From assembly GCA_012962595.1 (NCBI GenBank), contig DTXE01000408.1:1-8297 (forward strand): 8,297 bases of DNA, given 5' to 3'. The notes beneath the pieces were generated by a model that was given only the letters and a program-made list of their open reading frames with translations, ran no database searches and was not told where the DNA came from. This document shows, piece after piece, positions 1 through 6,982 of this stretch. The stretch's first letter is position 1, and each line of letters opens with the position of its first letter. The position numbers were made by a program, and so were the translations under genes. This DNA is from Syntrophaceae bacterium (GTDB lineage: Bacteria; Desulfobacterota; DTXE01).

Positions 1-305
1 GAAACGGTTAACAATGTGGGCATTTCATCTATAGTGGAGAAGGAGATTGTTCCAGACTGACCCTGTGGCACGGTGATAAGTAAGGTACCTTGGATTATGT
101 TTTCATCTTTTGGTCCATAAGCTGCAACCGCATAGAGATCAAAGGTCCCAGGAAGAACAATGGCAATCCATGAATCTTCATCCTCACCCCAACTTCCGGC
201 GGTGGAATCGGGGATATATACCTGAAGGGTAGGAATCGCCATGGCCACCCCAGAGCCAATGAAAATGGAGATGAAAATTGCTACTCCAAACCTTGAAAGT
301 GGCAT
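1..305 (-). CDS. Secreted protein, probable choice-of-anchor N (PEP-CTERM-type) family; 3' end outside the window
   Basis: This reading frame is open from ATG at 305-303 to the left edge, giving the first 101 residues with no stop. Residues 1-23 are a clear signal peptide: a short basic start (MPLSRFG), a hydrophobic core, and an AMA cleavage site before IPTLQVYIPDS. The mature part is acidic and beta-rich (EDEDSWIAIVLPGTFDLYAV), with no cysteine in the visible part. The AxPTLQ(V/L)YI opening followed by a T/S-W-x-x-x and FxLY pattern resembles the choice-of-anchor N proteins, whose C-terminal sorting signal is read by exosortase; this assignment is from memory of the family, not a search. 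The sorting tail would lie outside the window. The start is supported by AGGA at 320-317, 11 nt upstream. The gene is preceded by a sigma-54-like promoter and three repeated boxes, which fits control by the PrsK/PrsR pair encoded nearby. An unrelated secreted protein remains possible. Confidence 0.62.
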   Translation of the reverse strand, partial: MPLSRFGVAIFISIFIGSGVAMAIPTLQVYIPDSTAGSWGEDEDSWIAIVLPGTFDLYAVAAYGPKDENIIQGTLLITVPQGQSGTISFSTIDEMPTLLTV

Positions 306-349
306 TAGTATTTGTTTCCTGATAGGCATAATTCTTAAACTCCATGTTT

Positions 350-365
350 ATCAATAACCATGCCA
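350..365 (-). promoter_or_regulatory. Sigma-54-like -24/-12 promoter
   Basis: Read on the minus strand this is TGGCATGGTTATTGAT. It matches TGGCAYRNNNNTTGCW at 15 of 16 positions with exact spacing. The one mismatch is A for C in the -12 GC, which is usually well conserved, so strength is uncertain. The expected transcript start is near 339, leaving a leader of about 34 nt before the ATG at 305 with its AGGA site in between. The position fits the secreted protein gene, and the sigma-54 activator PrsR is encoded in the same window. Confidence 0.55.
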
Positions 366-482
366 AAAAATCTCAAAATCAGGCAAAATAATTAATTCAG
401 CTCTAATTGCATAATATTATTATATTTTTTGCCTTCAAATTTTTGATTAAGGATGTAAGTCACAAATAGACAGGCTGGAAAC

Positions 483-602
483 CTGTAAAATAATCCGACA
501 ATTTTCTCACCAACAGGCTGCCTTAAATCTAATAATTGGAATAAAATTAGTTACTTGCAACTGTAAACTATTCCGACACCCCATTTGTAAGGTATTCCGA
601 CA
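483..602. promoter_or_regulatory. Array of three 18-bp direct repeats, proposed PrsR binding sites ('PEP-CTERM box')
   Basis: Three copies on the plus strand: CTGTAAAATAATCCGACA at 483-500, CTGTAAACTATTCCGACA at 561-578 and TTGTAAGGTATTCCGACA at 585-602. All share TGTAA, then six variable AT-rich positions, then TCCGACA. Start-to-start distances are 78 and 24 bp. The ends (TGT...ACA) form a weak dyad, as expected for a dimeric Fis-type helix-turn-helix. The centres lie about 150, 230 and 255 bp upstream of the predicted sigma-54 transcript start, a typical distance for enhancer sites. The family name of PrsR ('PEP-CTERM-box response regulator') implies such a box, but the match to this exact sequence is my inference. 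No further good copy was seen in the window. Confidence 0.6.
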
Positions 603-776
603 ATCATGACTCCTAGCTGATAGCGCATAGCAATACTTGTGAATGGTGAATGGGGTGATACGTATGTTGGTTGTGAATAGTAAATAGCTCACGAAATTTC
701 GTGGTATTACGTCATTATTTCAACTCAATAAACCCCACGAACGCAATAGACGTAGTAAACCCACATTTCGTAGCTC
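603..776. other. Non-coding stretch between the box array and the MazF gene, with one perfect palindrome
   Basis: No credible gene was found here. The stretch contains degenerate GTGAAT/GTAAAT repeats (about 640-685), and a perfect 14-bp palindrome CACGAAATTTCGTG at 690-703. A loose inverted pair lies at 705-713 and 749-757 (TATTACGTC with GACGTAGTA, one G-T pair). None has a following T-run, so no terminator for the toxin gene is called. Confidence 0.4.
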
Positions 777-1091
777 TTATAGAAGTGCAAGTGCAAACTT
801 GATAGAGTCGTTAATCTGGTCTATTTTCTCCTTTCGGAGAAGGGCAACTCTCTCTGTCAGCAATTCCTTGCGGATAGTAACCATAGTATCTAAATTGACG
901 ACACACCTTTTTGGCAGTCCATCCTCAGGGCCAAGTGGAACCTCCACAGGGATACCGCGTACCTTAGTTGTAACCTCAGCCACTGTCACGGCACTCCTTA
1001 TTGAGTAAGCCTCATCTGGAGAGAGAAGGACTACAGGGCGCTTGCCAATAGGTGCAGGGAGATTAGCCCACCATACCTCTCCTCTTCTCAT
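777..1091 (-). CDS. MazF/PemK-type toxin (endoribonuclease)
   Basis: A 104-residue protein of the MazF/PemK/CcdB-like fold, whose members cut mRNA in the cytoplasm and are held inactive by the partner antitoxin. Visible signatures are the RRGEVWWANL opening (residues 2-11), the KRPVVLLS loop (17-24) carrying the expected catalytic Arg18, Thr41/Thr42 in EVTTKVRG, and the core VPLGPEDGLPKRCVVNLDTM (51-70). The length is normal for the family (about 105-120) and no key residue looks lost, so the toxin is probably active. Its ATG overlaps the antitoxin stop as ATGA (1091-1088), which indicates translational coupling and fixes the start. Target sequence specificity cannot be read from the protein. 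No terminator was recognised after the stop. Confidence 0.9.
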   Translation of the reverse strand: MRRGEVWWANLPAPIGKRPVVLLSPDEAYSIRSAVTVAEVTTKVRGIPVEVPLGPEDGLPKRCVVNLDTMVTIRKELLTERVALLRKEKIDQINDSIKFALALL

Positions 1092-1345
1092 TCCCAGCCC
1101 TCATTGGAAAATGTAGCTAAAGAAGCCTTTTCCCATCCTTCTATTTCCTGAGGACTTTCAGGAATATTTTTATAGCCATCCTCATATGCTCGTATAAGCT
1201 CATCCATCTTTTTTGATTTTTTCCAAAGCCTAATAGCCTCAAAAATGATCTTACTCCTGCTCAATCCTTCTTTTCGCCGGATTTCTTCCATTTCCTCAAA
1301 TTCTTCCTTAGGAATACTCACTGCAAACTTAACCGCTTTACCCAT
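1088..1345 (-). CDS. Ribbon-helix-helix (CopG/MazE-like) antitoxin
   Basis: An 85-residue DNA-binding antitoxin paired with the overlapping MazF-type gene. Residues 5-43 form the ribbon-helix-helix: a strand KFAVSIP (6-12), a charged helix EEFEEMEEIRRKEG, the turn LSRSK (28-32), and a second helix IIFEAIRLW. Residues 47-85 are acidic and end in aromatic-rich sequence (AYEDGYKNIPESP, WEKASL), as expected for the tail that wraps the toxin. The start is supported by AAGGAGG at 1357-1351, 5 nt before the ATG. The first gene of the pair is the antitoxin, the usual order. It probably represses its own promoter through the palindrome at 1357-1382. Confidence 0.87.
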   Translation of the reverse strand: MGKAVKFAVSIPKEEFEEMEEIRRKEGLSRSKIIFEAIRLWKKSKKMDELIRAYEDGYKNIPESPQEIEGWEKASLATFSNEGWE

Positions 1346-1356
1346 TTTTGCCTCCT

Positions 1357-1382
1357 TTTGGTATAATAATATTCATACCAAA
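1357..1382. promoter_or_regulatory. Operator-like perfect inverted repeat upstream of the RHH/MazF pair
   Basis: Arms TTTGGTAT (1357-1364) and ATACCAAA (1375-1382) match perfectly across a 10-bp AT-rich spacer. The repeat overlaps the predicted transcript start and touches both the -10 box and the Shine-Dalgarno sequence of the antitoxin. This is the expected place for repression by the RHH antitoxin or the toxin-antitoxin complex. Confidence 0.7.
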
Positions 1383-1410
1383 GTATAACTAAGGCCTTGA
1401 GGGATGTCAA
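1382..1410 (-). promoter_or_regulatory. Sigma-70 promoter of the RHH/MazF pair
   Basis: On the minus strand, TTGACA (1410-1405) is followed after exactly 17 nt by TATACT (1387-1382). The -35 is perfect and the -10 differs from TATAAT at one position. The transcript would start near 1375, about 30 nt before the antitoxin ATG. Confidence 0.75.
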
Positions 1411-1504
1411 CTGGAAAACTCAGGAAACTCCAGTAAATAATATAGACTTGACAGCCTAGGGAAGCTATTTGTGGATTTTTTGACGATTAAGGCAAGCTAC
1501 CATA

Positions 1505-3010
1505 TCATTTGATGGTAATTTCTACCCGACGGTTTTTGTGACGGCCCTCTGGGGTATCATTTAAGGCCTTGGGTTTGCTATCTCCCCAGCCCTTTACCTT
1601 GAGCCTGGATTCTTCTATACCAGCATGATTTATAAGCCATCGCTTGACTGATTCCGCCCTCTGGATCGACAATACTTGATTGCTTTCATTATCGCCTAGG
1701 TTATCCGTATGGCCTTCTATAATCACAGAGGCCTCTGGACAACGCTGGATAACTGATGCCACCTTTTTAAGAATCTCTATGGCCTGTGGCCGAATCTCAT
1801 AATCATTGTAATCAAAAAGGATTTCGGTGGTGGTGTCAATCATAATGCCTTCTTCACCTTTTAATGGAATACCTATATCCTTTCGACTTTGCATACCAGG
1901 CGCAATCTCCTCTTTACCCTTGGTCACATAGGCAACATCCTCCGAACCTTTCTCAAGTTTTGCCTTTTCTTTCGGTATCTCCATTTGTTCTTTCTGGGTG
2001 GCCTTTTCCACCATCTCATCCCGGGCTTCTGCCTCTTTGTCTAATCTATCTTCCTTATGGATCCAGGTAACCAACTGGGAGGGTATCATCCCCTTTATGC
2101 TACCATTTCTATAAATCCCATAGGTAAGGCCCATTGAAAGAAATACCAGGATAGTAACCACTGCCGCTTTGGCATACATTCCCCTCTTTTTTCTGGGTAT
2201 AGAATAAGATGCCTCTATATCCTTAATGACTTCCTTGATAATATTCCTTTTTATCTCTTTTAGATCCCTACTATAGGCGGTAAGAAGAGCATCGTCGCAT
2301 AGAATATTGATCAATCTAGGGTATCCCTTACTGAACCTGTAAATTTCTCTAATGGCCTTCCGATGGAAAGGCCCTTTTCCTCTAAATCCTGCAATTTCTA
2401 GGCGGTGCTGAATATAGTTTTGGGTATCTGTAAGGTCTAAGGGCAGGAGGTGGTATTTGACCCCGATTCTTTGACGCAGTTGCCTCAATTCTGGTGTCTG
2501 TAGCTTGACATTCAGTTCCTGTTGACCAACCAAAAAAATCTGGAATAGCCGCTTACCGGACGTCTCCAGATTCGATAAGAGGCGAACCTCTTCTAACATG
2601 GATGGAGATAGATTTTGGGCCTCATCAATAATAAGGAGTACCTGCTCATTTTCTGCCAATCTATTTTCCATGAAATCATGGAGGGCCCACAAAAGCTTAC
2701 CCTTACCCATATCATCTATGGGGAGATCCAGTGACCTTTTTATCATATAGAACAAATCTTCCACGGTTGACCCAGGATCGGTAAGATGCACCCTTCTCAC
2801 TTCAGGATCCATCTCTTCCAGCAAGGCGTTAAGCAAAGTGGTTTTACCTGTTCCTACCTCCCCCGTTATTACCACAAAACTTTTCCTTTCTTTAACCCCA
2901 TATTTTAGATAGGCAAAGGCCTCCTTGTGGCTCTCGCTCAGGTATAAGAACTTGGGATCGGGGCTTAGATCAAAGGGTTTTTCTCTAAGACCAAAATATC
3001 TGGTATACAT
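1505..3010 (-). CDS. XrtA/PEP-CTERM-type secretion ATPase (ExeA-like AAA) with membrane segment and C-terminal OmpA domain
   Basis: A 501-residue protein in three parts. Residues 1-270 form an ExeA/GspA-like AAA ATPase: opening MYTRYFGLREKPFDLSPDP, Walker A GEVGTGKT (50-57), Walker B LLIIDE (125-130) and GYPRLINILCDDAL (229-242). Residues 279-300 are a single membrane helix preceded by basic RKKR. After a charged Lys/Glu-rich linker (about 318-385), residues 390-501 form an OmpA-type peptidoglycan-binding domain, with EGHTDN (432-437), NxxLSxxRA (444-452) and NRRVEI (493-498). The orientation predicts a cytoplasmic ATPase tied to the wall in the periplasm. The PEP-CTERM-locus ATPases I know are about 270 residues, equal to the first part only. 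GspA/ExeA have a similar plan but with a different wall-binding domain. The gene lies 39 nt after prsR, so it is probably in the same operon. GAGG at 3023-3020 or AAAGG at 3016-3012 may be the ribosome site. Its substrate or partner is unknown. Confidence 0.85.
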   Translation of the reverse strand: MYTRYFGLREKPFDLSPDPKFLYLSESHKEAFAYLKYGVKERKSFVVITGEVGTGKTTLLNALLEEMDPEVRRVHLTDPGSTVEDLFYMIKRSLDLPIDDMGKGKLLWALHDFMENRLAENEQVLLIIDEAQNLSPSMLEEVRLLSNLETSGKRLFQIFLVGQQELNVKLQTPELRQLRQRIGVKYHLLPLDLTDTQNYIQHRLEIAGFRGKGPFHRKAIREIYRFSKGYPRLINILCDDALLTAYSRDLKEIKRNIIKEVIKDIEASYSIPRKKRGMYAKAAVVTILVFLSMGLTYGIYRNGSIKGMIPSQLVTWIHKEDRLDKEAEARDEMVEKATQKEQMEIPKEKAKLEKGSEDVAYVTKGKEEIAPGMQSRKDIGIPLKGEEGIMIDTTTEILFDYNDYEIRPQAIEILKKVASVIQRCPEASVIIEGHTDNLGDNESNQVLSIQRAESVKRWLINHAGIEESRLKVKGWGDSKPKALNDTPEGRHKNRRVEITIK

Positions 3011-3049
3011 TGCCTTTACACCTCATCAATTTCTGATTAGTTTACTCAT

Positions 3050-4441
3050 TCATGCACCCTGCTCAGGGCCTGTCTTTATGTTATATTTTTTAATCAAATC
3101 GTAGAGGGCAGGCCGGCTGATGCCCAACTCACTGGCCGCCTGGCTGACATTATAGTGGCTCTTCTTGAGAAATTTTACAATCATCCTCTTCTCGAATCTC
3201 TCCTTGGCCTCTCTCAGTGAAATTCCATCTGTAAAGGTTCTGCTAGGTATCAAATCTACATCAACCTCTAACCCCAAATCCCTGGGCAGCACATAGTGCC
3301 CTTCGGCCAGGATAACCGCCCTCTTGATCTTGTTCTGGAGTTCTCGGATGTTTCCTGGCCAATTATAGTGGTAAATAGCGTCAATGGCCTCTTCTGAGAA
3401 GTTCATCACCCTTCTTCCGGCATCCCGGCTATACTGGTGTAAAAAGAACCTGGAAAGCAGCAATATATCCTCTCCCCTATCTCGGAGAGGGGGTAGCTCG
3501 ATGTTCAGGGTATTCAGCCGATAATAAAGATCTTCCCTAAAAGCCCCTTTTTGGATAGCCTCCTTTAAATCGATATTACTGGCAGTGATAACCCGAACAT
3601 CTAATTCAATAGACTCCCGGCCTCCAATCCTTTCTATGGTGTGTTCCTGAAGGAATCGTAGCAACTTAACCTGAAGTGGCAGGGTCAATTCAGCTACCTC
3701 ATCCAGAAAGACTGTTCCTCCATGGGCCAGTTCCAGCTTACCTCTACGGCTTATGTGTGCTCCGGTAAAGGCACCCTTTTCATGGCCGAAGAGTTCGCTT
3801 TCCAGGAGTGTCTCTGGTATGGCGCCACAATTTATTACCACAAAGGGATTATTTTTTCTAGGGCTTTCAAGGTGAATAGCCCTGGCTATAACCTCTTTCC
3901 CGGTGCCACTCTCCCCCTGTATCAGTACTGAGAAGTCAGTAGTAGCCATCTTTCTTGCCATGGAGAAGACATCTTTCATCTTTTGGCTGGTTCCTATCAA
4001 ATTCTCAAGGTAGCCTTGTTCAGCCTTCTTCTGAAGCTCCAGATTTTCCCGTTCGAGTCTCTGGATATGAAAGGCACGTCTTAATATAACCTTCAGCTCA
4101 TCTATATCTATGGGTTTATAGTAAAAGTCATAGGCCCCCATGTGGATGGCCTTAAGGGCATTTTCCTTGTCGGTATTTCCAGTTATGATGACTACCTTGC
4201 CGTAGGAATCCAATTTTAGAATATCCTCCAGAAGCCTGAGTCCTACCTCAGAGTCATGGGGCTTGGGTGGAAGTCCCAGATCCAGGGTTATCACTCCTGG
4301 CCTTTCCTTTTTAAGCTTCTCATAGGCACTATCCCTGTCATGGGCGATAAGGACGTTATAATCCTTTGACAATGCCCATTTGAGTTGCGTGCAAATGGCC
4401 TCCTCATCCTCAATGATAAGTATCTTGTCCTTTTCGTTCAT
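3050..4441 (-). CDS. prsR: PEP-CTERM system response regulator PrsR (sigma-54-dependent activator)
   Basis: A 463-residue NtrC-class regulator with three domains. The receiver is residues 5-125: acidic pocket E11-D12, phosphate-accepting D54 (ITLDLGLPP), T87, and K109 before P110. The central sigma-54 ATPase is about 147-385: Walker A GESGTGKE (176-183), GAFTGA loop (223-228) that contacts sigma-54, Walker B VFLDE (244-248), [10 protein letters not shown] (301-310) and WPGNIREL (361-368). A Fis-type helix-turn-helix sits at about 428-454 ([20 protein letters not shown]). All residues needed for an active regulator are present. Naming as PrsR rests on the linked PrsK-like kinase, the PEP-CTERM-type ATPase and the overall sequence pattern. 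It should activate sigma-54 promoters of PEP-CTERM protein genes, such as the one at 350-365. GGAG at 4452-4449, 7 nt before the ATG, is the likely ribosome site. Confidence 0.88.
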   Translation of the reverse strand: MNEKDKILIIEDEEAICTQLKWALSKDYNVLIAHDRDSAYEKLKKERPGVITLDLGLPPKPHDSEVGLRLLEDILKLDSYGKVVIITGNTDKENALKAIHMGAYDFYYKPIDIDELKVILRRAFHIQRLERENLELQKKAEQGYLENLIGTSQKMKDVFSMARKMATTDFSVLIQGESGTGKEVIARAIHLESPRKNNPFVVINCGAIPETLLESELFGHEKGAFTGAHISRRGKLELAHGGTVFLDEVAELTLPLQVKLLRFLQEHTIERIGGRESIELDVRVITASNIDLKEAIQKGAFREDLYYRLNTLNIELPPLRDRGEDILLLSRFFLHQYSRDAGRRVMNFSEEAIDAIYHYNWPGNIRELQNKIKRAVILAEGHYVLPRDLGLEVDVDLIPSRTFTDGISLREAKERFEKRMIVKFLKKSHYNVSQAASELGISRPALYDLIKKYNIKTGPEQGA

Positions 4442-4451
4442 GGGTAGACTC

Positions 4452-4465
4452 CGTTTAGATCGTTT
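4452..4465. repeat. Left copy of 14-bp direct repeat flanking the four-helix-bundle element
   Basis: CGTTTAGATCGTTT here is identical to 4823-4836, 371 bp away. It lies just upstream of, and touches, the Shine-Dalgarno sequence of prsR. The pair brackets the damaged four-helix-bundle gene and may mark the ends of an inserted element. Confidence 0.6.
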
Positions 4466-4471
4466 GGTTCG

Positions 4472-4805
4472 TTAAGGAGCTGAACGGGTTGATGCGCGAT
4501 TCTTTCTTAAGTAGCGAATAAGTCCGTCGATAATCTGTCGCACTTTGTCAGCCTGCTTATAAATTGCCTCCATTTTTTGCTCATTAATATATCTTTGGTC
4601 AAACGCTATGTATAAACTCTGTATTAGATTGGCTGTCGAAACCTTCTGCAATGTTATTCATAATGGAGATGCCGGCTCCAATTATCTGGTCTCTGAGTTT
4701 GTAATCTTTGGCAAAAAGACCGGTCTTAACTACCTCGTAGAGTTGATTCATTAATTTTCTTTCCTCCTGCCAGCATTCCAAATCTTCAAATCTTCTTATT
4801 TTCAA
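4472..4805 (-). pseudogene. Four-helix-bundle (S23 / 23S rRNA intervening-sequence type) protein, internally deleted and frameshifted
   Basis: The first part starts at TTG (4805-4803) and reads MKIRRFEDLECWQEERKL..., then IIGAGISIMNNIAEGF and SNTEF, the standard N-terminal half of the S23/IVP four-helix-bundle family. It stops at TGA (4601-4599) after 68 residues, whereas the family is about 115-125. In another frame, 4615-4472 encodes LYIAFDQRYINEQ...KVRQIIDGLIRYLRKN, the normal C-terminal helix. The two halves overlap at the DNA level, and about 30-35 residues between EF(I) and LYIA are missing. In intact members a LYIA-like stretch occurs twice here, so slippage or recombination between the two copies explains the loss. 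The gene sits between prsK and prsR, which are usually adjacent, and is flanked by direct repeats. The function of intact relatives outside rRNA genes is not known. A short 68-residue product could still be made. Confidence 0.75.
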
Positions 4806-4822
4806 GTTACTACCGTTCCGTT

Positions 4823-4836
4823 CGTTTAGATCGTTT
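4823..4836. repeat. Right copy of 14-bp direct repeat flanking the four-helix-bundle element
   Basis: CGTTTAGATCGTTT, identical to 4452-4465. It lies within an ACG-rich tract between the prsK stop and the start of the four-helix-bundle gene. Confidence 0.6.
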
Positions 4837-4847
4837 TGCCGTTTTGC

Positions 4848-4883
4848 TCGTTAACGGGCCTAACGGGCTTAACGATCTTAACG
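4848..4883 (-). repeat. Four tandem 9-bp units at the 3' end of prsK
   Basis: On the minus strand the units are CGTTAAGAT, CGTTAAGCC, CGTTAGGCC and CGTTAACGA. The first includes the last Arg codon and the TAA stop of prsK. A looser AAACG-rich rhythm of 8-9 nt continues to about 4816. The tract joins the right flank of the four-helix-bundle element. Confidence 0.55.
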
Positions 4884-6977
4884 ATTAATGGGCAATTTAA
4901 CCCTAAACGTACACCCCTTCCCCTTTTCACTTTCCACCTCAATCCTTCCCTTATGGGCCTCCACGATAGTCTTACACTGGAAAAGCCCAATACCCAACCC
5001 CTTTTTCTTGGTGGAGCGGAACGGCTTAAAGAGATACCTCTCCTTAAATTCCTTATCCATCCCAGGGCCATTGTCAGAGACCGAGAACACCACCCATCCA
5101 TTATCCAAATAGGTCCTTATTCTTATCTCTCCCCCATCAACCAAGGCCTCCATAGCATTCAGTATGAGGTTGGTAACCACCTTGTTTAACTGGTTTGTGT
5201 CACCCTTGAGAGTGGGTATGGATTCAAACTTTCTGATGATATTGAAATTATTGGAACCATTCCATCCGATGTTATCAATGGCCTCAGCAACCACGGTATT
5301 TAAGTTAAATTCCTGTAAGGTAAGCTCAAGCCCTTTAGGAAGAGAGGATAGCCTGGCCATCAATCCCTTCATCTTAGCGATTGTTCTGGATATGGTATTT
5401 AAGGCATCTTTTTGAAACTCAGGATTATCAAGATAATCCGCTGCATTTTGAACAATGAGAGATAGCATGGATGTAAAATTCTTAAGATCATGGACCACAA
5501 ACGATGACAGCTTATAAAAGGTCTCTTCCTCTTTGACCTGGAGCAACTGCTCAGAAAGCTTCACGTTTAATAGGGCATTTGAGGCCTGGGCCCCTATGGA
5601 CCTCACAAGGTCAAAATCATCCTCAATAAATCCCTTTCCGGTGAACTCAGGACCAATGGTGATAAGGCCCATAAACCTGTCTCCTACCATCAGGGGCATA
5701 CACAGTGAGGCATTTGTCTTCTCAAAGAATTCCCTATTTTCCTCATAGATGGTATTTCCATATTTATCATTTTTTAAGTCACTTGTAAGGATAAATGACC
5801 CCCGCGTTTTTAGGTATGTAATCAGGGTGCCTTTTTCTTCTATTCTAAAATCCATGGCTGGAAGCCCTCTGGATGAGGCCATTTCTAACTGTTTCTGTTG
5901 TTCATCATAAAGCCATAGGGACATCTCCCTCACATACATGGAATTGGCCAACACCTCAAGGGTAGCATCGCATATACCATGAGCTGTAAATTTATCGCTC
6001 AACTTTTTAGAGAATGTCAGCCATTGGGATCGATAGTCATATTTGTTTTTATAAAAATGTCTACTTATAAAATACCTTACCTTTCGCCTGACCATATCGG
6101 ACAGGAGGAAAGCCAATAGAGCTAAGGCAGAGGCAAAGATAAAGGGCATTTTCCAGAAATGGCTGATATCCAATCCAAAATGTTTAGCCAGCTCCCCAAG
6201 TAAGCCCAGAGCAAGAAAATATGCACCTACCAAAAGGACTGTTAGGGAGCTATATATGGCATAACGGGAGATGAATATATCAACCTCCATCAGCCGGTGT
6301 CTCATTGTGGCAAACAGGATCAAGGCCAGAGAGATAAGGATGATAACTGAATGAACAGCTATAAGATTCAATGGAATCATAAAATATAGCAACCTCTGGC
6401 TGATTACAAAGATAAAAGAGGCAAATATAGAGCCCAAACCCAGGATGGCATATTTCACCTGCCACCTCTCTATCCCTTTTGAAGAGCGGAGAATAGCCTC
6501 TAACCGGGCAAGGATAAAGATCATAGAGAAACATAGGAAAAGATAGAAATAGTATCCTACCTTTCCTATCTTGAGGGCAGGGATAAAAGGCCCCTCAAAT
6601 GTTGGAAGTGTAAGAAATGCATTTGAATAACATAGGGTCAAAAATAGTAGGGATACAATGTAGAAGAAGGTGATGACTACCTTCCGTTTGGATATAATTT
6701 CTCGGTATTCCCTTCTGGCAAAGGTATAGCTGAAAAGAACCCAGCTCCCCGGTAGCAGACATTCACCTACCCTGGCCAAACGGGCCCAGAACAGGATATC
6801 TGCTGGTGACGAACTAAAGAGTGTCATGGAGTTGGCAAATTCCATCAGGCCCAGTGGAAGCATTCCCAGTGCAAAGCCTATGTTTATAAGACTTTTGACA
6901 TTACGAGAAAGGATGAATAATGCCAATCCCAGGCAGGCAATACAGTCAATTAATGGCAAGATAGCAGTATAAGACAT
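4878..6977 (-). CDS. prsK: PEP-CTERM system sensor histidine kinase PrsK
   Basis: A 699-residue membrane kinase. Residues 1-295 hold about eight hydrophobic membrane segments (for example 5-23, 100-118, 141-158, 175-193, 201-224, 241-262, 277-294), a PrsK-type input region. A GAF-like domain follows at about 330-472 (SLWLYDEQQKQLEMASS, CMPLMVGDRFMGLITIG). The transmitter has the H-box VVHDLKNF with His496, an N-box NKVVTNLILNAMEAL (N603, N607), a G1 box DNGPGM (635-640), an F-box-like FKPF (650-653) and a G2 box GLGIGL (660-665). All phosphotransfer and ATP-binding motifs are intact. It probably senses a membrane or envelope signal and phosphorylates PrsR. The signal cannot be read from the sequence. 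The ATG lies 5 nt after the zinc-ribbon stop with no clear Shine-Dalgarno sequence, so it is probably translated by coupling. It is separated from prsR by an inserted four-helix-bundle element. Confidence 0.88.
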   Translation of the reverse strand: MSYTAILPLIDCIACLGLALFILSRNVKSLINIGFALGMLPLGLMEFANSMTLFSSSPADILFWARLARVGECLLPGSWVLFSYTFARREYREIISKRKVVITFFYIVSLLFLTLCYSNAFLTLPTFEGPFIPALKIGKVGYYFYLFLCFSMIFILARLEAILRSSKGIERWQVKYAILGLGSIFASFIFVISQRLLYFMIPLNLIAVHSVIILISLALILFATMRHRLMEVDIFISRYAIYSSLTVLLVGAYFLALGLLGELAKHFGLDISHFWKMPFIFASALALLAFLLSDMVRRKVRYFISRHFYKNKYDYRSQWLTFSKKLSDKFTAHGICDATLEVLANSMYVREMSLWLYDEQQKQLEMASSRGLPAMDFRIEEKGTLITYLKTRGSFILTSDLKNDKYGNTIYEENREFFEKTNASLCMPLMVGDRFMGLITIGPEFTGKGFIEDDFDLVRSIGAQASNALLNVKLSEQLLQVKEEETFYKLSSFVVHDLKNFTSMLSLIVQNAADYLDNPEFQKDALNTISRTIAKMKGLMARLSSLPKGLELTLQEFNLNTVVAEAIDNIGWNGSNNFNIIRKFESIPTLKGDTNQLNKVVTNLILNAMEALVDGGEIRIRTYLDNGWVVFSVSDNGPGMDKEFKERYLFKPFRSTKKKGLGIGLFQCKTIVEAHKGRIEVESEKGKGCTFRVKLPINR

Positions 6978-6982
6978 AATAT

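Noticed and set aside
184..366. 60-residue minus-strand frame
   Set aside because: It overlaps the signal-peptide gene in another frame; the signal peptide and ribosome site support the other frame.
454..472. A possible fourth box (TGTAA...GACA)
   Set aside because: The gap is 10 nt instead of 8 and the TCC before GACA is missing.
1864..2070. Plus-strand open frame opposite the ATPase gene
   Set aside because: It is a shadow of the linker-coding region, with no ribosome site or recognisable family.
4168..4182. TGTCGGTATTTCC as a reverse-orientation box
   Set aside because: It lies inside prsR coding sequence, lacks the TTACA half, and is probably chance.
4826..5101. Open frames overlapping the 3' end of prsK in other frames
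   Set aside because: They run over the conserved kinase ATP-binding coding sequence and have low-complexity, Arg-rich or Pro/Leu-rich products.
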